From: Stutzerimonas stutzeri
GTDB taxonomy: Bacteria; Pseudomonadota; Gammaproteobacteria; Pseudomonadales; Pseudomonadaceae
NCBI RefSeq assembly: GCF_002890895.1
Contig: NZ_POUL01000009.1
Location: 62,001 to 126,000 of the forward strand
Direction of reading: 5' to 3'
Length of the DNA stretch: 64,000 nucleotides
The notes under the pieces: generated by a model
What the model saw: the letters and a program-made list of their open reading frames with translations, nothing else
Told to the model about the DNA's origin: nothing
Database searches by the model: none
Shown: one piece after another, positions 1-11,123 of the stretch
How the letters are laid out: every line of letters begins with the position of its first letter
How positions within the stretch are numbered: the first letter of the stretch is position 1
Program-made: the position numbers and the translations under genes

Positions 1-271
1 ACATATTGCGCAACGCTGGCCGGGTCGCCTGACGGTCCAGCTGCGCCTGCTCTTCGGCAGCGGCGTGCCAACCGGACAACCACTGCGAATCCTGCTGCAG
101 GTAGGCACGGATCAGGTCGAACTCCGCAGGGGTCAACCCACCGACCTCCAATTCGGCCGTAGCGCCAGTCTCATCACCCGTTCTTCGTTCGGCTTCTTCC
201 AAGGCCAGTGTCAGCCGCTGCAGCACGCGTCCGTACAGATTGCCCTCATCCGCCTGGCGTTCTTTACCCAT
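1..271 (-). CDS. Partial conserved protein, probably zinc-ribbon YbeL/DUF1451 type
   Basis: This is the N-terminal 90 codons of a leftward gene that leaves the window at base 1. I translated it from the ATG at 271-269, which has an AGGTGA ribosome binding site. The visible part is acidic and helical (it begins MGKERQADEGNLYGRVLQRL), with a TPAEFDLIRAYLQQD segment typical of the helical N-terminal region of YbeL-like proteins. In E. coli ybeL lies next to leuS, and leuS is the divergent neighbour here, which is the main reason for the call. The zinc ribbon itself would lie in the missing C-terminal part, so it is not seen. No function is established for the family. Confidence 0.6.
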   Translation of the reverse strand, partial: MGKERQADEGNLYGRVLQRLTLALEEAERRTGDETGATAELEVGGLTPAEFDLIRAYLQQDSQWLSGWHAAAEEQAQLDRQATRPALRNM

Positions 272-273
272 GA

Positions 274-3129
<2,856 letters not shown>

Positions 3130-3172
3130 TTCGTCTTGGCGCGTGCGCTAAGGCTGGCAAGGGGAAAACAAC

Positions 3173-3778
3173 ATGATCAAACGCAATCTGGTGGTGGTTG
3201 GCCTGGCCCTGCTGTTGAGCGCCTGCGGCTTCCAGCTGCGGGGAACGGGCGATACCAACTTCGCGCTCGATGAAGTCAATCTGCAAGCCCGCAACAGCTA
3301 CGGCGAAACCGTGCAGCAGCTTGAAGAGTTACTCAAGGACAGCGGCGTCAGGGTTTATCCGGGTGCTCGCTACACCCTTGATCTGGTGCGTGAGCAGACC
3401 CGTCAACGTACCGCCAGCTATACGACCGCAGCACGCACTGCCGAGTACGAACTGACCCAGAGTCTCGACTACGAGATCCGCGGCCCGCAGAACACAGTGC
3501 TGCTGGAAGACCAGGTCGAAGTATCCAGGGTGTATGTCCATGACAGCAGCAACCTGATCAGTTCGGATCAGGAAGCCAGCCAGCTGCGCCGGGAAATGCG
3601 CCGCGAACTCCTGCAGCAGCTGGGCATGCGCCTACGCAACATCACGCTGGCACAGCTCGACCAGCTGCAGCAGACCGCGGAAGCGAAGAAGCGCGCCGAA
3701 GCCGAGGCGATCGAAGCACAGATGCGCGAGCAGTCTGCACAACCGTTGCAGTCGCCCATCGAACTGCCGCTGCAATGA
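3173..3778 (+). CDS. lptE: LPS-assembly lipoprotein LptE
   Basis: Outer-membrane lipoprotein that plugs the LptD barrel and helps deliver lipopolysaccharide to the cell surface. The 201-residue product starts with a short signal sequence and a lipobox LLSAC, putting the lipidated cysteine at residue 18, directly followed by the family hallmark CGFQLRG. The C-terminal tail is a charged helix rich in Glu, Ala and Lys, longer than in E. coli and common in pseudomonads. An AAGGGG ribosome site precedes the ATG. It lies 43 bp after leuS and before holA, the order conserved across gammaproteobacteria. Confidence 0.95.
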   Translation: MIKRNLVVVGLALLLSACGFQLRGTGDTNFALDEVNLQARNSYGETVQQLEELLKDSGVRVYPGARYTLDLVREQTRQRTASYTTAARTAEYELTQSLDYEIRGPQNTVLLEDQVEVSRVYVHDSSNLISSDQEASQLRREMRRELLQQLGMRLRNITLAQLDQLQQTAEAKKRAEAEAIEAQMREQSAQPLQSPIELPLQ

Positions 3779-3784
3779 AGACCG

Positions 3785-3808
3785 GGGAGCCTGCTGACGC
3801 AGGCTCCC
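3785..3808 (+). promoter_or_regulatory. Intercistronic hairpin between lptE and holA
   Basis: A perfect inverted repeat with 10-bp arms (GGGAGCCTGC / GCAGGCTCCC) and a TGAC loop sits just after the lptE stop and 10 nt before the holA ATG. There is no T-run, so it is not a standard terminator. It may set holA expression or protect an mRNA end. It includes the only purine-rich stretch near the holA start. Confidence 0.55.
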
Positions 3809-3818
3809 GATCCTTCCG

Positions 3819-4847
3819 ATGAAGTTACCTCCCGCCCAGCTTGCCAAGCACCTGCAAGGCCCCCTAGCGCCGGTCTATGTGGTCAGTGGCGACGAGCACC
3901 TGCTCTGCCAGGAAGCCAGCGACGCCATCCGTGCGGCCTGCCGCCAACAAGACTTCAGCGAGCGCCAAGTACTCAACGTCGAAACCGGTTTCGACTGGGG
4001 CCAGCTCATCGAAGCCGGGGCCAGCCTCTCCCTGTTTGCGGAAAGGCGCCTGCTGGAGCTGCGCATCCTCAACGGCAAACCCGGCGACAAGGGCGCCGCG
4101 GCGCTGATCGACTACCTTGCACGACCTGCCGAAGACACCGTTCTGCTGATCAGCCTGCCCAAGCTTGACGGCAACACCCAAAAGACCAAGTGGGCCAAGG
4201 CGCTGATCGATGGCAAACAGGTGCAGTTCCTGCAGATCTGGCCGGTGGATGCGCAACAGCTGCCGCAGTGGATTCGACAGCGCCTGGCACAGGCCGGTCT
4301 CGCCGCAGACCAGGAAGCTGTAGAACTGATCGCAGCCCGCGTCGAGGGCAATCTGCTCGCAGCCGCGCAAGAAATCGAAAAGTTAAAACTGCTAGCCGAG
4401 GGCGGCCAGGTAACCACCGAAACCGTGCAGGCTGCCGTGGCTGACAGCGCCCGCTACGACGTCTTCGGGCTGATTGATGCCGCGCTGCTTGGTCAGCCGG
4501 AGCACATTCTGCAGATGCTGGCTGGCTTGCGCGCCGAAGGGATCGAGGCGCCGGTGATCCTCTGGGCCGTCGCGCGCGAAGTCCGCCAGCTGGCCAACAT
4601 TGCCCATCAGTACGCTCAGGGCGTACCGCTAGACCGTGCGTTCAGCCAGGCTCGACCGCCGGTATGGGATAAGCGCAAACCTCTGGTCAGCAAAGCGCTT
4701 CAACGTCACGATGCAGCGGGCTGGCAACGCCTGCTGATGAGCGCGCAACAGATTGACGAACAGATCAAGGGCCAGGCCGAAGGCGATCCCTGGGTCGGAT
4801 TGACTGATCTGTGCCTACAGCTGTGTGGACGTCAGATCCGGTTGTAG
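3819..4847 (+). CDS. holA: DNA polymerase III delta subunit
   Basis: Delta subunit of the clamp-loader complex, which opens the beta clamp and loads it onto primed DNA. The 342-residue length fits the family. The N-terminal segment VYVVSGDEHLLCQEASDAIR is the characteristic start of the AAA+-like domain that contacts the clamp. The middle has WAKALIDGKQVQFLQIWPV, and the C-terminal third is helical (the collar domain). It is the third gene of the leuS-lptE-holA cluster. The start codon lacks a recognisable Shine-Dalgarno, and a strong hairpin ends 10 nt before it. Confidence 0.95.
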   Translation: MKLPPAQLAKHLQGPLAPVYVVSGDEHLLCQEASDAIRAACRQQDFSERQVLNVETGFDWGQLIEAGASLSLFAERRLLELRILNGKPGDKGAAALIDYLARPAEDTVLLISLPKLDGNTQKTKWAKALIDGKQVQFLQIWPVDAQQLPQWIRQRLAQAGLAADQEAVELIAARVEGNLLAAAQEIEKLKLLAEGGQVTTETVQAAVADSARYDVFGLIDAALLGQPEHILQMLAGLRAEGIEAPVILWAVAREVRQLANIAHQYAQGVPLDRAFSQARPPVWDKRKPLVSKALQRHDAAGWQRLLMSAQQIDEQIKGQAEGDPWVGLTDLCLQLCGRQIRL

Positions 4848-4878
4848 CGCGAGGCGAAGCAGTGCTGGGATCGGTCGC

Positions 4879-4901
4879 CTGATTCTTGCGAGTTGAATCA
4901 G
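4879..4901 (+). terminator. Weak hairpin after holA
   Basis: Inverted repeat CTGATTC...GAATCAG with a 9-nt loop, 31 bp downstream of the holA stop and upstream of the arfA promoter. There is no T-run. It may help end the holA transcript. Confidence 0.3.
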
Positions 4902-4932
4902 CGCTCCAGGCTTGCCAGCCCTCGGCAGGTGC

Positions 4933-4960
4933 TGGACATTTTTTGTACAACCCCTATGAT
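4933..4960 (+). promoter_or_regulatory. Sigma-70-type promoter for arfA
   Basis: The -35 box TGGACA (4933-4938) and -10 box TATGAT (4955-4960) are separated by 16 bp, each one mismatch from consensus. Transcription would start near 4967, leaving a leader of about 30 nt before the arfA ATG. Confidence 0.6.
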
Positions 4961-4997
4961 GCCCTCGCCTGATCATGAGCAAGCAAGAGGGTACGTG

Positions 4998-5156
4998 ATG
5001 AGCAAGCAACGAAAGCGGCCGAACAAGGCCAAAAGCCTGGCAGCGCAACCTCTGTTTCGCTGTCGCCAGGAACAGCCGAAAAAAGGCAAAGGCAGCTACC
5101 GCCGCGAAGCCTCCCAGTCCACCAACTGGGAGGCTTCGGTCCTTCTGGCGGCTTGA
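4998..5156 (+). CDS. arfA: Alternative ribosome-rescue factor A
   Basis: Small basic protein that rescues ribosomes stalled on mRNAs without a stop codon by recruiting release factor 2, as a backup to tmRNA. The 52-residue product has the family core AQPLFRCRQEQPKKGKGSYR followed by NWEAS. The ATG at 4998 follows an AGAGGGT ribosome site, and a longer in-frame extension upstream has no similarity. The 3' part of the gene forms a long hairpin (5105-5138) inside the reading frame. In E. coli such a structure makes the arfA mRNA end before the stop codon, so the protein is degraded while tmRNA works. A good promoter lies just upstream. Confidence 0.92.
   Translation: MSKQRKRPNKAKSLAAQPLFRCRQEQPKKGKGSYRREASQSTNWEASVLLAA
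5105..5138 (+). terminator. Intra-gene hairpin of arfA
   Basis: A 14-bp perfect stem (CGAAGCCTCCCAGT / ACTGGGAGGCTTCG) with a 6-nt CCACCA loop lies inside arfA, over the codons for EASQSTNWEAS, and is followed by GTCCTTCT. It may act as an intrinsic terminator or an RNase III target that yields nonstop arfA mRNA. That role is known for E. coli arfA and inferred here. Confidence 0.75.
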
Positions 5157-5216
5157 AAAGCCAAGCCCTTCAAAGCGTGATAATGTCACCTGCCGATGAC
5201 CTGCCGAGAGTGGTGC

Positions 5217-6518
5217 ATGCTTTACACCTTCGTCCCCGTCCTGCTGCTGCGAACTCTGATTGCCGGATCAGCCCTGAGCATAATGGTTGCCTGTGCCGCA
5301 GAGCCGGCCGCACCAACCGAGGTGGCCGCGACTAGTCAGCCGGCTCAGAGCACTGCCGAATCCAACGTGGTGCCACCCGAAGCCGAGCCTGCTCAACTGA
5401 GCTTCGCTGAATGGCGAGACGCTTTTCGCAGCGAGGCCCTTCAGGCGGGTGTCTCAGCGCAGGTTTTCGACCGCGCCTTTGCAGGTGTCACGCCTGACCC
5501 GAGCATCATCATTGCGGATCGCAGCCAGCCCGAATTCAGTCGACCGGTCTGGCAATATCTGGACGGCGCGCTATCAAAGCAGCGGGTTGAGCGCGGCCAG
5601 CGCCTGCTAACCCAACATCAAGCGACGCTGGACGACATTGAGGCGCGCTATGGTGTGGACCGGAACACGCTGGTGGCCATCTGGGGCCTGGAAAGCAGCT
5701 ACGGACAGATCATGGGCGACAAGAGCGTCATTCGCTCGCTCGCAACTTTGGCACACGAGGGGCGACGTCCGGGCTTTGCCAAAAGCCAGTTGCTGGCTGC
5801 GCTGGAAATCCTCGAGCATGGCGACGTGAGTGCCGATCAGCTACGGGGTTCCTGGGCCGGCGCAATGGGACAGACCCAGTTCATTCCAACCACCTACAAC
5901 ACTCATGCCGTGGATTTCGATGGCGACGGCAGCCGTAACATCTGGAGCAGCTCTGCCGATGCGCTGGCTTCGGCCGCGCACTACCTGCAGGCCTCTGGCT
6001 GGAACGCCGGGCAACCGTGGGGCTTTGAGGTCAAGCTGCCGGACGGGTTCGAGTATGCGCAGGCTGACAACGCTATCCGCAAAACGGTAGCCGCCTGGCG
6101 CCAGCTCGGATTGACCGGACTACCGAGCGGCACTGATATGGATGAGGCAACAGCTACGCTGTTGCTCCCCGCTGGCTATCGCGGACCGGCGTTCCTGGTG
6201 CTGGATAATTTCCGGGCCATTCTGCGCTACAACAACTCGTCATCCTATGCGCTGGCGATCGGGCTGCTGTCCGAGCGCTTCAACGGTGCCGGCCGGGTGC
6301 GTGCAAGCTGGCCAAAAGGTGAGCAGCCACTGAGCCGCTCCGAGCGCGTCGAATTGCAGGAGCGCCTGACGATGCATGGTTTTGACCCAGGCACACCGGA
6401 CGGCATCATTGGCGCCAATACCCGCAGTGCTATCCGTGGCTTTCAGCAACTGTTGGGCTGGCCCGCCGATGGCCATCCGACGCAGGAATTGCTGGGACGG
6501 CTCCGCGCGGAACCTTAG
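5217..6518 (+). CDS. Lytic murein transglycosylase (SltB3-like) with peptidoglycan-binding domain
   Basis: Glycoside hydrolase family 103 (MltB-type) enzyme that cleaves the MurNAc-GlcNAc bond of peptidoglycan to give 1,6-anhydro ends. The 433-residue product starts with a hydrophobic signal ending in a lipobox-like MVAC, so it may be lipidated. The catalytic acid is Glu159 in WGLESSYG. The conserved AGAMGQTQFIPTTY and DFDGDG motifs follow. The last 65 residues form a peptidoglycan-binding domain (LQERLTMHGFDPGTPDGIIG). The start at 5217 has a GAGAG site; an ATG at 5196 is in frame but has none. P. aeruginosa has an equivalent gene (SltB3) between holA and lipA. Confidence 0.9.
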   Translation: MLYTFVPVLLLRTLIAGSALSIMVACAAEPAAPTEVAATSQPAQSTAESNVVPPEAEPAQLSFAEWRDAFRSEALQAGVSAQVFDRAFAGVTPDPSIIIADRSQPEFSRPVWQYLDGALSKQRVERGQRLLTQHQATLDDIEARYGVDRNTLVAIWGLESSYGQIMGDKSVIRSLATLAHEGRRPGFAKSQLLAALEILEHGDVSADQLRGSWAGAMGQTQFIPTTYNTHAVDFDGDGSRNIWSSSADALASAAHYLQASGWNAGQPWGFEVKLPDGFEYAQADNAIRKTVAAWRQLGLTGLPSGTDMDEATATLLLPAGYRGPAFLVLDNFRAILRYNNSSSYALAIGLLSERFNGAGRVRASWPKGEQPLSRSERVELQERLTMHGFDPGTPDGIIGANTRSAIRGFQQLLGWPADGHPTQELLGRLRAEP

Positions 6519-6694
6519 CGCACATGGCCCGTTTAATCGGCCATCATTTGCCTCAAACCGCCCTCTTCACTGGCAGCTCATGTAGCAACCGCACGGCTCG
6601 CCTGACGCGACTGAACGGTCAGTGCCTGTGATAAACTGCGCGGCGGCCACAAGCCGCCTCGTCCACGGAGCCTCTAGCGGAGCCCAGAAAGCCG

Positions 6695-7747
6695 ATGTCC
6701 GACACGTCCCAACCCAAGGCCATTGCCAGCGGCGAAAAATTCCGCACCACCCAGGGCATCACCGCAATCAAGGACGGCCAAAAGCGTCGCGCCTCAAGCG
6801 AGCCTCAGGTCTTCGAACCCAAACCCAAATGGCTGCGGGTCAAGGCACCAAGCGGTAGCCGCTTCGAAGCGGTCAAGCGCAATGTCGGCGAACACCGTCT
6901 GAGCACCGTATGCCAGGAATCCCACTGCCCGAATATGGGCGAATGCTGGTCCAACGGTACTGCCACCATCATGCTGATGGGCTCGGTGTGCACCCGCGCG
7001 TGCCGCTTCTGCGCGGTAGACACCGGCAATCCCAACGGCTGGCTGGATCAGGAAGAGCCACAGAACACTGCCAAGTCGGTGGAGCTGATGGCACTGCGCT
7101 ATATCGTGCTGACCTCAGTGGACCGCGACGATCTGGATGACGGCGGCGCCGCACACTACGCCGCCTGTGTCCGCGCGATCAAGGAGCGCACGCCACAGGT
7201 GGTCGTGGAGGCCCTGACGCCCGACTTTGACGGCGACCTGCAAGCTATTGAACGCGTGGCGGACTCAGGCCTTGAAGTGTTCGCGCAGAATGTCGAGACA
7301 GTCGAACGCCTGACCCATGAAGTACGCGACCCCCGTGCAGGCTACGAGAAGACCCTGCGCGTGCTGGAGCACGCCAAGCGCCATCGCCCCGAGATGCTGA
7401 CCAAGACCAGCCTGATGCTGGGCTTGGGCGAAACCGACGAGGAAGTGTTGCAGACAATGGATGATCTGCGCGCCATTGGTGTGGACATCCTTACCCTTGG
7501 CCAGTACCTGCAGCCAACTCGTAACCACCTGCCGGTCAAACGCTGGGTCAGTCCGGAAGAATTCAACCGCTTCCGCGATATCGGTCTGGCGAAGGGCTTT
7601 ATGGAAGTAGCCGCCGGCCCACTGGTGCGCTCCAGCTACAGAGCCGACCGGGTCTTCGAGAAGAACAACCTGGGCCTGGCCGCCCCGGTGCCGGTACCCG
7701 GTCAGCCATTCGACAGCAGCCTGATACCAACCCTCAATCTGAACTGA
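6695..7747 (+). CDS. lipA: Lipoyl synthase
   Basis: Radical-SAM enzyme that inserts two sulfur atoms into octanoyl groups on lipoyl domains of pyruvate and 2-oxoglutarate dehydrogenases and the glycine cleavage H protein. The 350-residue product has the auxiliary cluster cysteines C73, C78 and C84 ([12 protein letters not shown]) and the radical-SAM motif C99-x3-C103-x2-C106 (CTRACRFC). The conserved RSSY ligand region is near the C-terminus. The first 40 residues are a pseudomonad-type extension rich in Lys. lipB, which makes the octanoylated substrate, is convergent just downstream. Confidence 0.97.
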   Translation: MSDTSQPKAIASGEKFRTTQGITAIKDGQKRRASSEPQVFEPKPKWLRVKAPSGSRFEAVKRNVGEHRLSTVCQESHCPNMGECWSNGTATIMLMGSVCTRACRFCAVDTGNPNGWLDQEEPQNTAKSVELMALRYIVLTSVDRDDLDDGGAAHYAACVRAIKERTPQVVVEALTPDFDGDLQAIERVADSGLEVFAQNVETVERLTHEVRDPRAGYEKTLRVLEHAKRHRPEMLTKTSLMLGLGETDEEVLQTMDDLRAIGVDILTLGQYLQPTRNHLPVKRWVSPEEFNRFRDIGLAKGFMEVAAGPLVRSSYRADRVFEKNNLGLAAPVPVPGQPFDSSLIPTLNLN

Positions 7748-7754
7748 TCGAACC

Positions 7755-7798
7755 GGACACCGCCTGCTCCTGGCAACGCGCCTGGGCAGGCGGCGTCC
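7755..7798. terminator. Bidirectional hairpin between lipA and lipB
   Basis: Two 13-base arms, GGACACCGCCTGC and GCAGGCGGCGTCC, pair with one mismatch around an 18-nt loop. They lie between the convergent lipA and lipB stops. There is no long T-run on either side. Confidence 0.5.
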
Positions 7799-7843
7799 TA
7801 TCCGCCAAACCTTGGGCACTGGAAAAGCTGGCAGTCGCCCTAC

Positions 7844-8503
7844 CTAGCTTATTGCTACGCCTGTCAGGGTTTGCTGCTGCGCGTAGCCGAGGTGCTTGAC
7901 CAGCTGTTCGCGCATACGGGCACTGACCTCGGCAAAGGCTATTGGCCCAGCGACCAGATCCGCCAACTGTGTCATGCGCATGCCGGCATAACCGCATGGG
8001 TTGATGCGCCCGAAGGGCTCGAGGTCCATGTCCACATTGAGCGCCAGACCATGGAACGAGCGGCCGTTACGGATGCGCAGGCCGAGAGAGGCGATCTTGG
8101 CGCCATTAACGTACACGCCAGGCGCATCGGGCTTGGCCAAGGCGTCTACACCGTAGCTGGCAAGCAGATCAATCAAGCTAAGCTCGATCCGGCTGACCAG
8201 CTCGCGCACACCAAAGCCCAGCCGCCTGACATCCAACATCAAATAGCACACCAGCTGCCCAGGACCATGGTAGGTCACCTGACCGCCCCGATCGGCCTGA
8301 ACTACAGGAATATCGCCTGGTAACAGCAAGTGCTCCGGCTTGCCAGCCTGCCCCTGAGTAAACACCCGCGGATGCTGTAGCAACCAGATCTCGTCAAGGG
8401 TGTCCGGCAGCCGTTCGTTGGTAAAGCGCTGCATGGCTTGCCAGGCGATCGGATAGTCCACCAGGCCGAGCTCGCGCACCACCAGCGAGGGGCCACTCAT
8501 CAT
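7844..8503 (-). CDS. lipB: Octanoyltransferase LipB
   Basis: Transfers the octanoyl group from octanoyl-ACP to the lysine of lipoyl domains, the step before LipA. The 219-residue product has the invariant [15 protein letters not shown] motif, a catalytic Lys136 in [15 protein letters not shown] and Cys170 in NPCGYAGM. The start at 8503 was preferred because AGAGGA lies 7 nt upstream. An in-frame ATG at 8566, overlapping the stop of ybeD as ATGA, would add 21 residues without family similarity. It is the last gene of a leftward dacA-ybeD-lipB run. Confidence 0.95.
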   Translation of the reverse strand: MMSGPSLVVRELGLVDYPIAWQAMQRFTNERLPDTLDEIWLLQHPRVFTQGQAGKPEHLLLPGDIPVVQADRGGQVTYHGPGQLVCYLMLDVRRLGFGVRELVSRIELSLIDLLASYGVDALAKPDAPGVYVNGAKIASLGLRIRNGRSFHGLALNVDMDLEPFGRINPCGYAGMRMTQLADLVAGPIAFAEVSARMREQLVKHLGYAQQQTLTGVAIS

Positions 8504-8562
8504 TGGCGCATCCTCTACAACAGAGCTTGCAACTAAGTCAGGATTGGCGGACTCGCCGCTCA

Positions 8563-8847
8563 TCACAGCACCATGTGCACGCGCCCGGTAGCGCGCAGAT
8601 CGACATGGATCGCCTGCAGCTGATCGACGCTGGTGGCGGTGATCAAGACCTGCACGGACAGAAACCGCCCGTTGCGACTGTCTCGAGTCACCAGAGTGGT
8701 TTCGTCAAAATCCGGCGCATGCCGACGGATCACCTCGACCACCGTGTCGCTGAAGCCCTCCCCCGCATCTCCAATTACTTTGATCGGATAACGCTCGCAG
8801 GGGAATTCGATTTTCGGCGGCTGTGTTTCGCTTTTACTTTCAGTCAT
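8563..8847 (-). CDS. ybeD: YbeD family protein (DUF493)
   Basis: Small conserved cytoplasmic protein of 94 residues with an ACT-like/ferredoxin-like fold. The family features [18 protein letters not shown] and the final [10 protein letters not shown] are present. In gammaproteobacteria it nearly always sits between dacA and lipB, as here, but its function is unknown. It lies 62 bp downstream of dacA with a hairpin in between. The first 10 residues are charged and variable. Confidence 0.92.
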   Translation of the reverse strand: MTESKSETQPPKIEFPCERYPIKVIGDAGEGFSDTVVEVIRRHAPDFDETTLVTRDSRNGRFLSVQVLITATSVDQLQAIHVDLRATGRVHMVL

Positions 8848-8871
8848 GGCAACGGACTCATGATCCGCAAA

Positions 8872-8903
8872 GGGCGCGCCCGACGGACAGCCTGGGCGCG
8901 CTC
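8872..8903 (-). terminator. GC-rich hairpin between dacA and ybeD
   Basis: Arms GCGCGCCC (8874-8881) and GGGCGCGC (8894-8901) with a 12-nt loop lie between the dacA stop and the ybeD start. On the minus strand the run after the stem is only CCCTTTGCGG, so this is a weak terminator or attenuator that may lower expression of ybeD-lipB. Confidence 0.4.
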
Positions 8904-8909
8904 AAGTGG

Positions 8910-10067
8910 TCAGTTGAAGAGATTGAAGAAGAACAGCTGAATGCTATCCCACAGACGACTGAACAGCCCACCTTCTTCCACGGTCTGCAGTGCAATCAGA
9001 TCGGTGCTTTGCACCACCTGTCCATCGAGACTGACCTCAACCTTGCCAACCACATCACCCTGCTGGATTGGCGCCGTGAGTTCGGGATTGAAGGTCAGGC
9101 CGGCCTGCAACTTGTCCATCTGCCCGCGCGGCAGGGTCATGGTCAGATCACTGGCAAGCCCGGCGCTCACCTGGTCCTGCTGGCCCTTCCAGACACGGGA
9201 CGTCGCTAGCTCAACGCCTTTCTGATAGAAGGTCCGGGTCTCGAAGAAGCGGAAGCCATAGGTCAGCAGCTTCTGCGTTTCGGCGGCACGCGCCTGCTCG
9301 CTATTGGTGCCGAAGACAGCGGTGATCAGACGCATGTCATCACGCACTGCAGAAGCTACCAGGCAGTAGCCAGCCTCTTCAGTGTGGCCGGTCTTAAGGC
9401 CGTCGACGGTTTTGTCACGCCACAGTAGAAGGTTGCGGTTTGGCTGCTTGATGTTGTTCCAGAAGAACTCCTTTTGCGCATAGATGCCGTAGTGCGCGGG
9501 ATCCTCATGGATGATCGCGCGAGCCAGCTTGGCCATGTCGGCAGCGGACGAATAATGCTCTGGATGAGGCAGCCCGGTGGCATTCATGAAGTGCGTATTG
9601 CTCATGCCCAACCGCTGCGCTGTGCTGTTCATGAGGTCGGCGAAGGCCTCTTCGCTACCGGCGATATGCTCAGCCATCGCCACGCTGGCGTCGTTACCGG
9701 ACTGGATAATGATGCCGTGCAGCAGATCGTCCACCGAAACCTGTGTATTGACCTGGATGAACATCCGCGAGCCGCCGGTGCGCCAGGCTTTTTCGCTGAC
9801 GGTCACCATGTCGCTTTCGGAGATCTGACCCTTCTTGATTTCCAGGGTGGCGATGTAAGCCGTCATCAGCTTGGTCAAGCTGGCGGGCGGCAGGCGCTCA
9901 TCCCCGGCATTCTCGACCAGAACCTTGCCGCTGGCAGCGTCCATCAGGACGTAGGATTTGGCCGCCAGCTGTGGCGGTGACGGAATGATCGGCTCGGCCC
10001 AGGCGGTGGGCGCTACGGCCAGCACGGTTAGGAGGAACAGCCGGTGCACGAAGGTGGTGATAGTCAT
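8910..10067 (-). CDS. dacA: D-alanyl-D-alanine carboxypeptidase (PBP5)
   Basis: Low-molecular-weight penicillin-binding protein that trims the terminal D-Ala from stem peptides, limiting cross-linking (called dacC in P. aeruginosa). The 385-residue product has a signal peptide ending near TAWAE and SxxK at Ser63-Lys66 (SLTK). The SGN triad is in IIQSGNDASVA, and KTG is in GLKTGHTEEAG. The PBP5 C-terminal beta domain and an amphipathic anchor (SIQLFFFNLFN) follow. The ATG at 10067 with GAGAG upstream is preferred; the frame extends to a TTG without support. It lies 73 bp after rlpA. Confidence 0.95.
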   Translation of the reverse strand: MTITTFVHRLFLLTVLAVAPTAWAEPIIPSPPQLAAKSYVLMDAASGKVLVENAGDERLPPASLTKLMTAYIATLEIKKGQISESDMVTVSEKAWRTGGSRMFIQVNTQVSVDDLLHGIIIQSGNDASVAMAEHIAGSEEAFADLMNSTAQRLGMSNTHFMNATGLPHPEHYSSAADMAKLARAIIHEDPAHYGIYAQKEFFWNNIKQPNRNLLLWRDKTVDGLKTGHTEEAGYCLVASAVRDDMRLITAVFGTNSEQARAAETQKLLTYGFRFFETRTFYQKGVELATSRVWKGQQDQVSAGLASDLTMTLPRGQMDKLQAGLTFNPELTAPIQQGDVVGKVEVSLDGQVVQSTDLIALQTVEEGGLFSRLWDSIQLFFFNLFN

Positions 10068-10139
10068 TGCGCTCTCAGAAAGGTGGTGTGGCAAAAACGG
10101 TACAGGTCAGCGTGGTGTATCTATCAACGAGGTACAGCT

Positions 10140-11123
10140 TTAATCGCCGCTTACTCGCCGCGGGTTTCCCAGATTGGCAAGGCGAACGCTCTGTTCCAGC
10201 TGCGCAGCTTCATCGGGGGAATCAATGGGCCCCAGGCGTACCCGGTGCAAGATCTGCTGCTGATGGACAACCGAACTTACGAACACCGGCGCACCGGTCA
10301 TGCTGCTGAGCTTGTCACGCAGCAACTGAGCGGCATCAGGGTTGGCGAACGCGCCGACCTGCAGGTAAACCCCCGCCCCAGATGCGTCACGCGCGGTGTC
10401 ATTGGCAACCTCAACCGGCACGGTTGCGCCAGCATGCTGCGCCGGTGGCGGCGTGTATTGCTCGACAGGTTGCGCCAGCGCAGCAACTGAGGGCTTTGCA
10501 ACCCTTTGAGGCTGGGCCAGTACCATAGGCGCTGGCCTGCCACGCTCGGCCCACCACTGCTCCGGATCGATGCCTTCAACCTTGACCCGAGCGGTCCCGG
10601 TTTCGGCATAGCCCAGCTTCTTCGCCGCAGCAAAAGACAGATCAATGATTCGATCCGAGTAGAACGGGCCGCGATCGTTGACTCGAAGCACCACGGCCTT
10701 GCCATTGTCGAGGTTGGTGACCCGAACATAACTGGGTAGCGGCAGCGTCTTATGCGCGGCACTCATACCATACAGATCGTACTTTTCGCCGTTGGCCGTT
10801 GGCTGCCCATGAAACTTGGTGCCGTACCAGGATGCCGTTCCGGTCGCCCGATAATTGCGTCCGTCACCAATCGGGTAATAAGTTTTGCCCAGCACAGTGT
10901 AGGGATTGGCCTTGAACGGGCCGTTGTGCGGTGTTGGCGTTGCGTCTGGAATGCTGGAAACGTCGACATCCCACCAGGGCGCGCCATCCTTGTGCGGCCG
11001 TGAGTAGTCACCCGGCCCGCTGATGCCTGCGCTTTTCGCGGGGGCCGGCGACGGTGTCGGCGCCGACGAACATCCGACTACCAGCACAGCGAAGGCCGCT
11101 ACCGCCAGTAAACGAGCGGTCAT
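10140..11123 (-). CDS. rlpA: Septal ring lytic transglycosylase RlpA
   Basis: Outer-membrane lipoprotein that, in P. aeruginosa, cleaves naked glycan strands during cell separation. The 327-residue product has a lipobox LVVGC (Cys18). A double-psi beta-barrel domain at about residues 85-175 contains the signature TGTASWYGTKFHGQPTANGE and VRVNDRGPF-type segment (LRVNDRGPFYSDRIIDLS). A C-terminal SPOR domain starts near YLQVGAFANPDAAQ. Its ATG overlaps the stop of the upstream transglycosylase as ATGA, suggesting translational coupling of two cell-wall enzymes. Confidence 0.96.
   Translation of the reverse strand: MTARLLAVAAFAVLVVGCSSAPTPSPAPAKSAGISGPGDYSRPHKDGAPWWDVDVSSIPDATPTPHNGPFKANPYTVLGKTYYPIGDGRNYRATGTASWYGTKFHGQPTANGEKYDLYGMSAAHKTLPLPSYVRVTNLDNGKAVVLRVNDRGPFYSDRIIDLSFAAAKKLGYAETGTARVKVEGIDPEQWWAERGRPAPMVLAQPQRVAKPSVAALAQPVEQYTPPPAQHAGATVPVEVANDTARDASGAGVYLQVGAFANPDAAQLLRDKLSSMTGAPVFVSSVVHQQQILHRVRLGPIDSPDEAAQLEQSVRLANLGNPRRVSGD

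Noticed and set aside
6600..6650. Possible lipA promoter around GATAAACT
   Set aside because: No -35 box at proper spacing.
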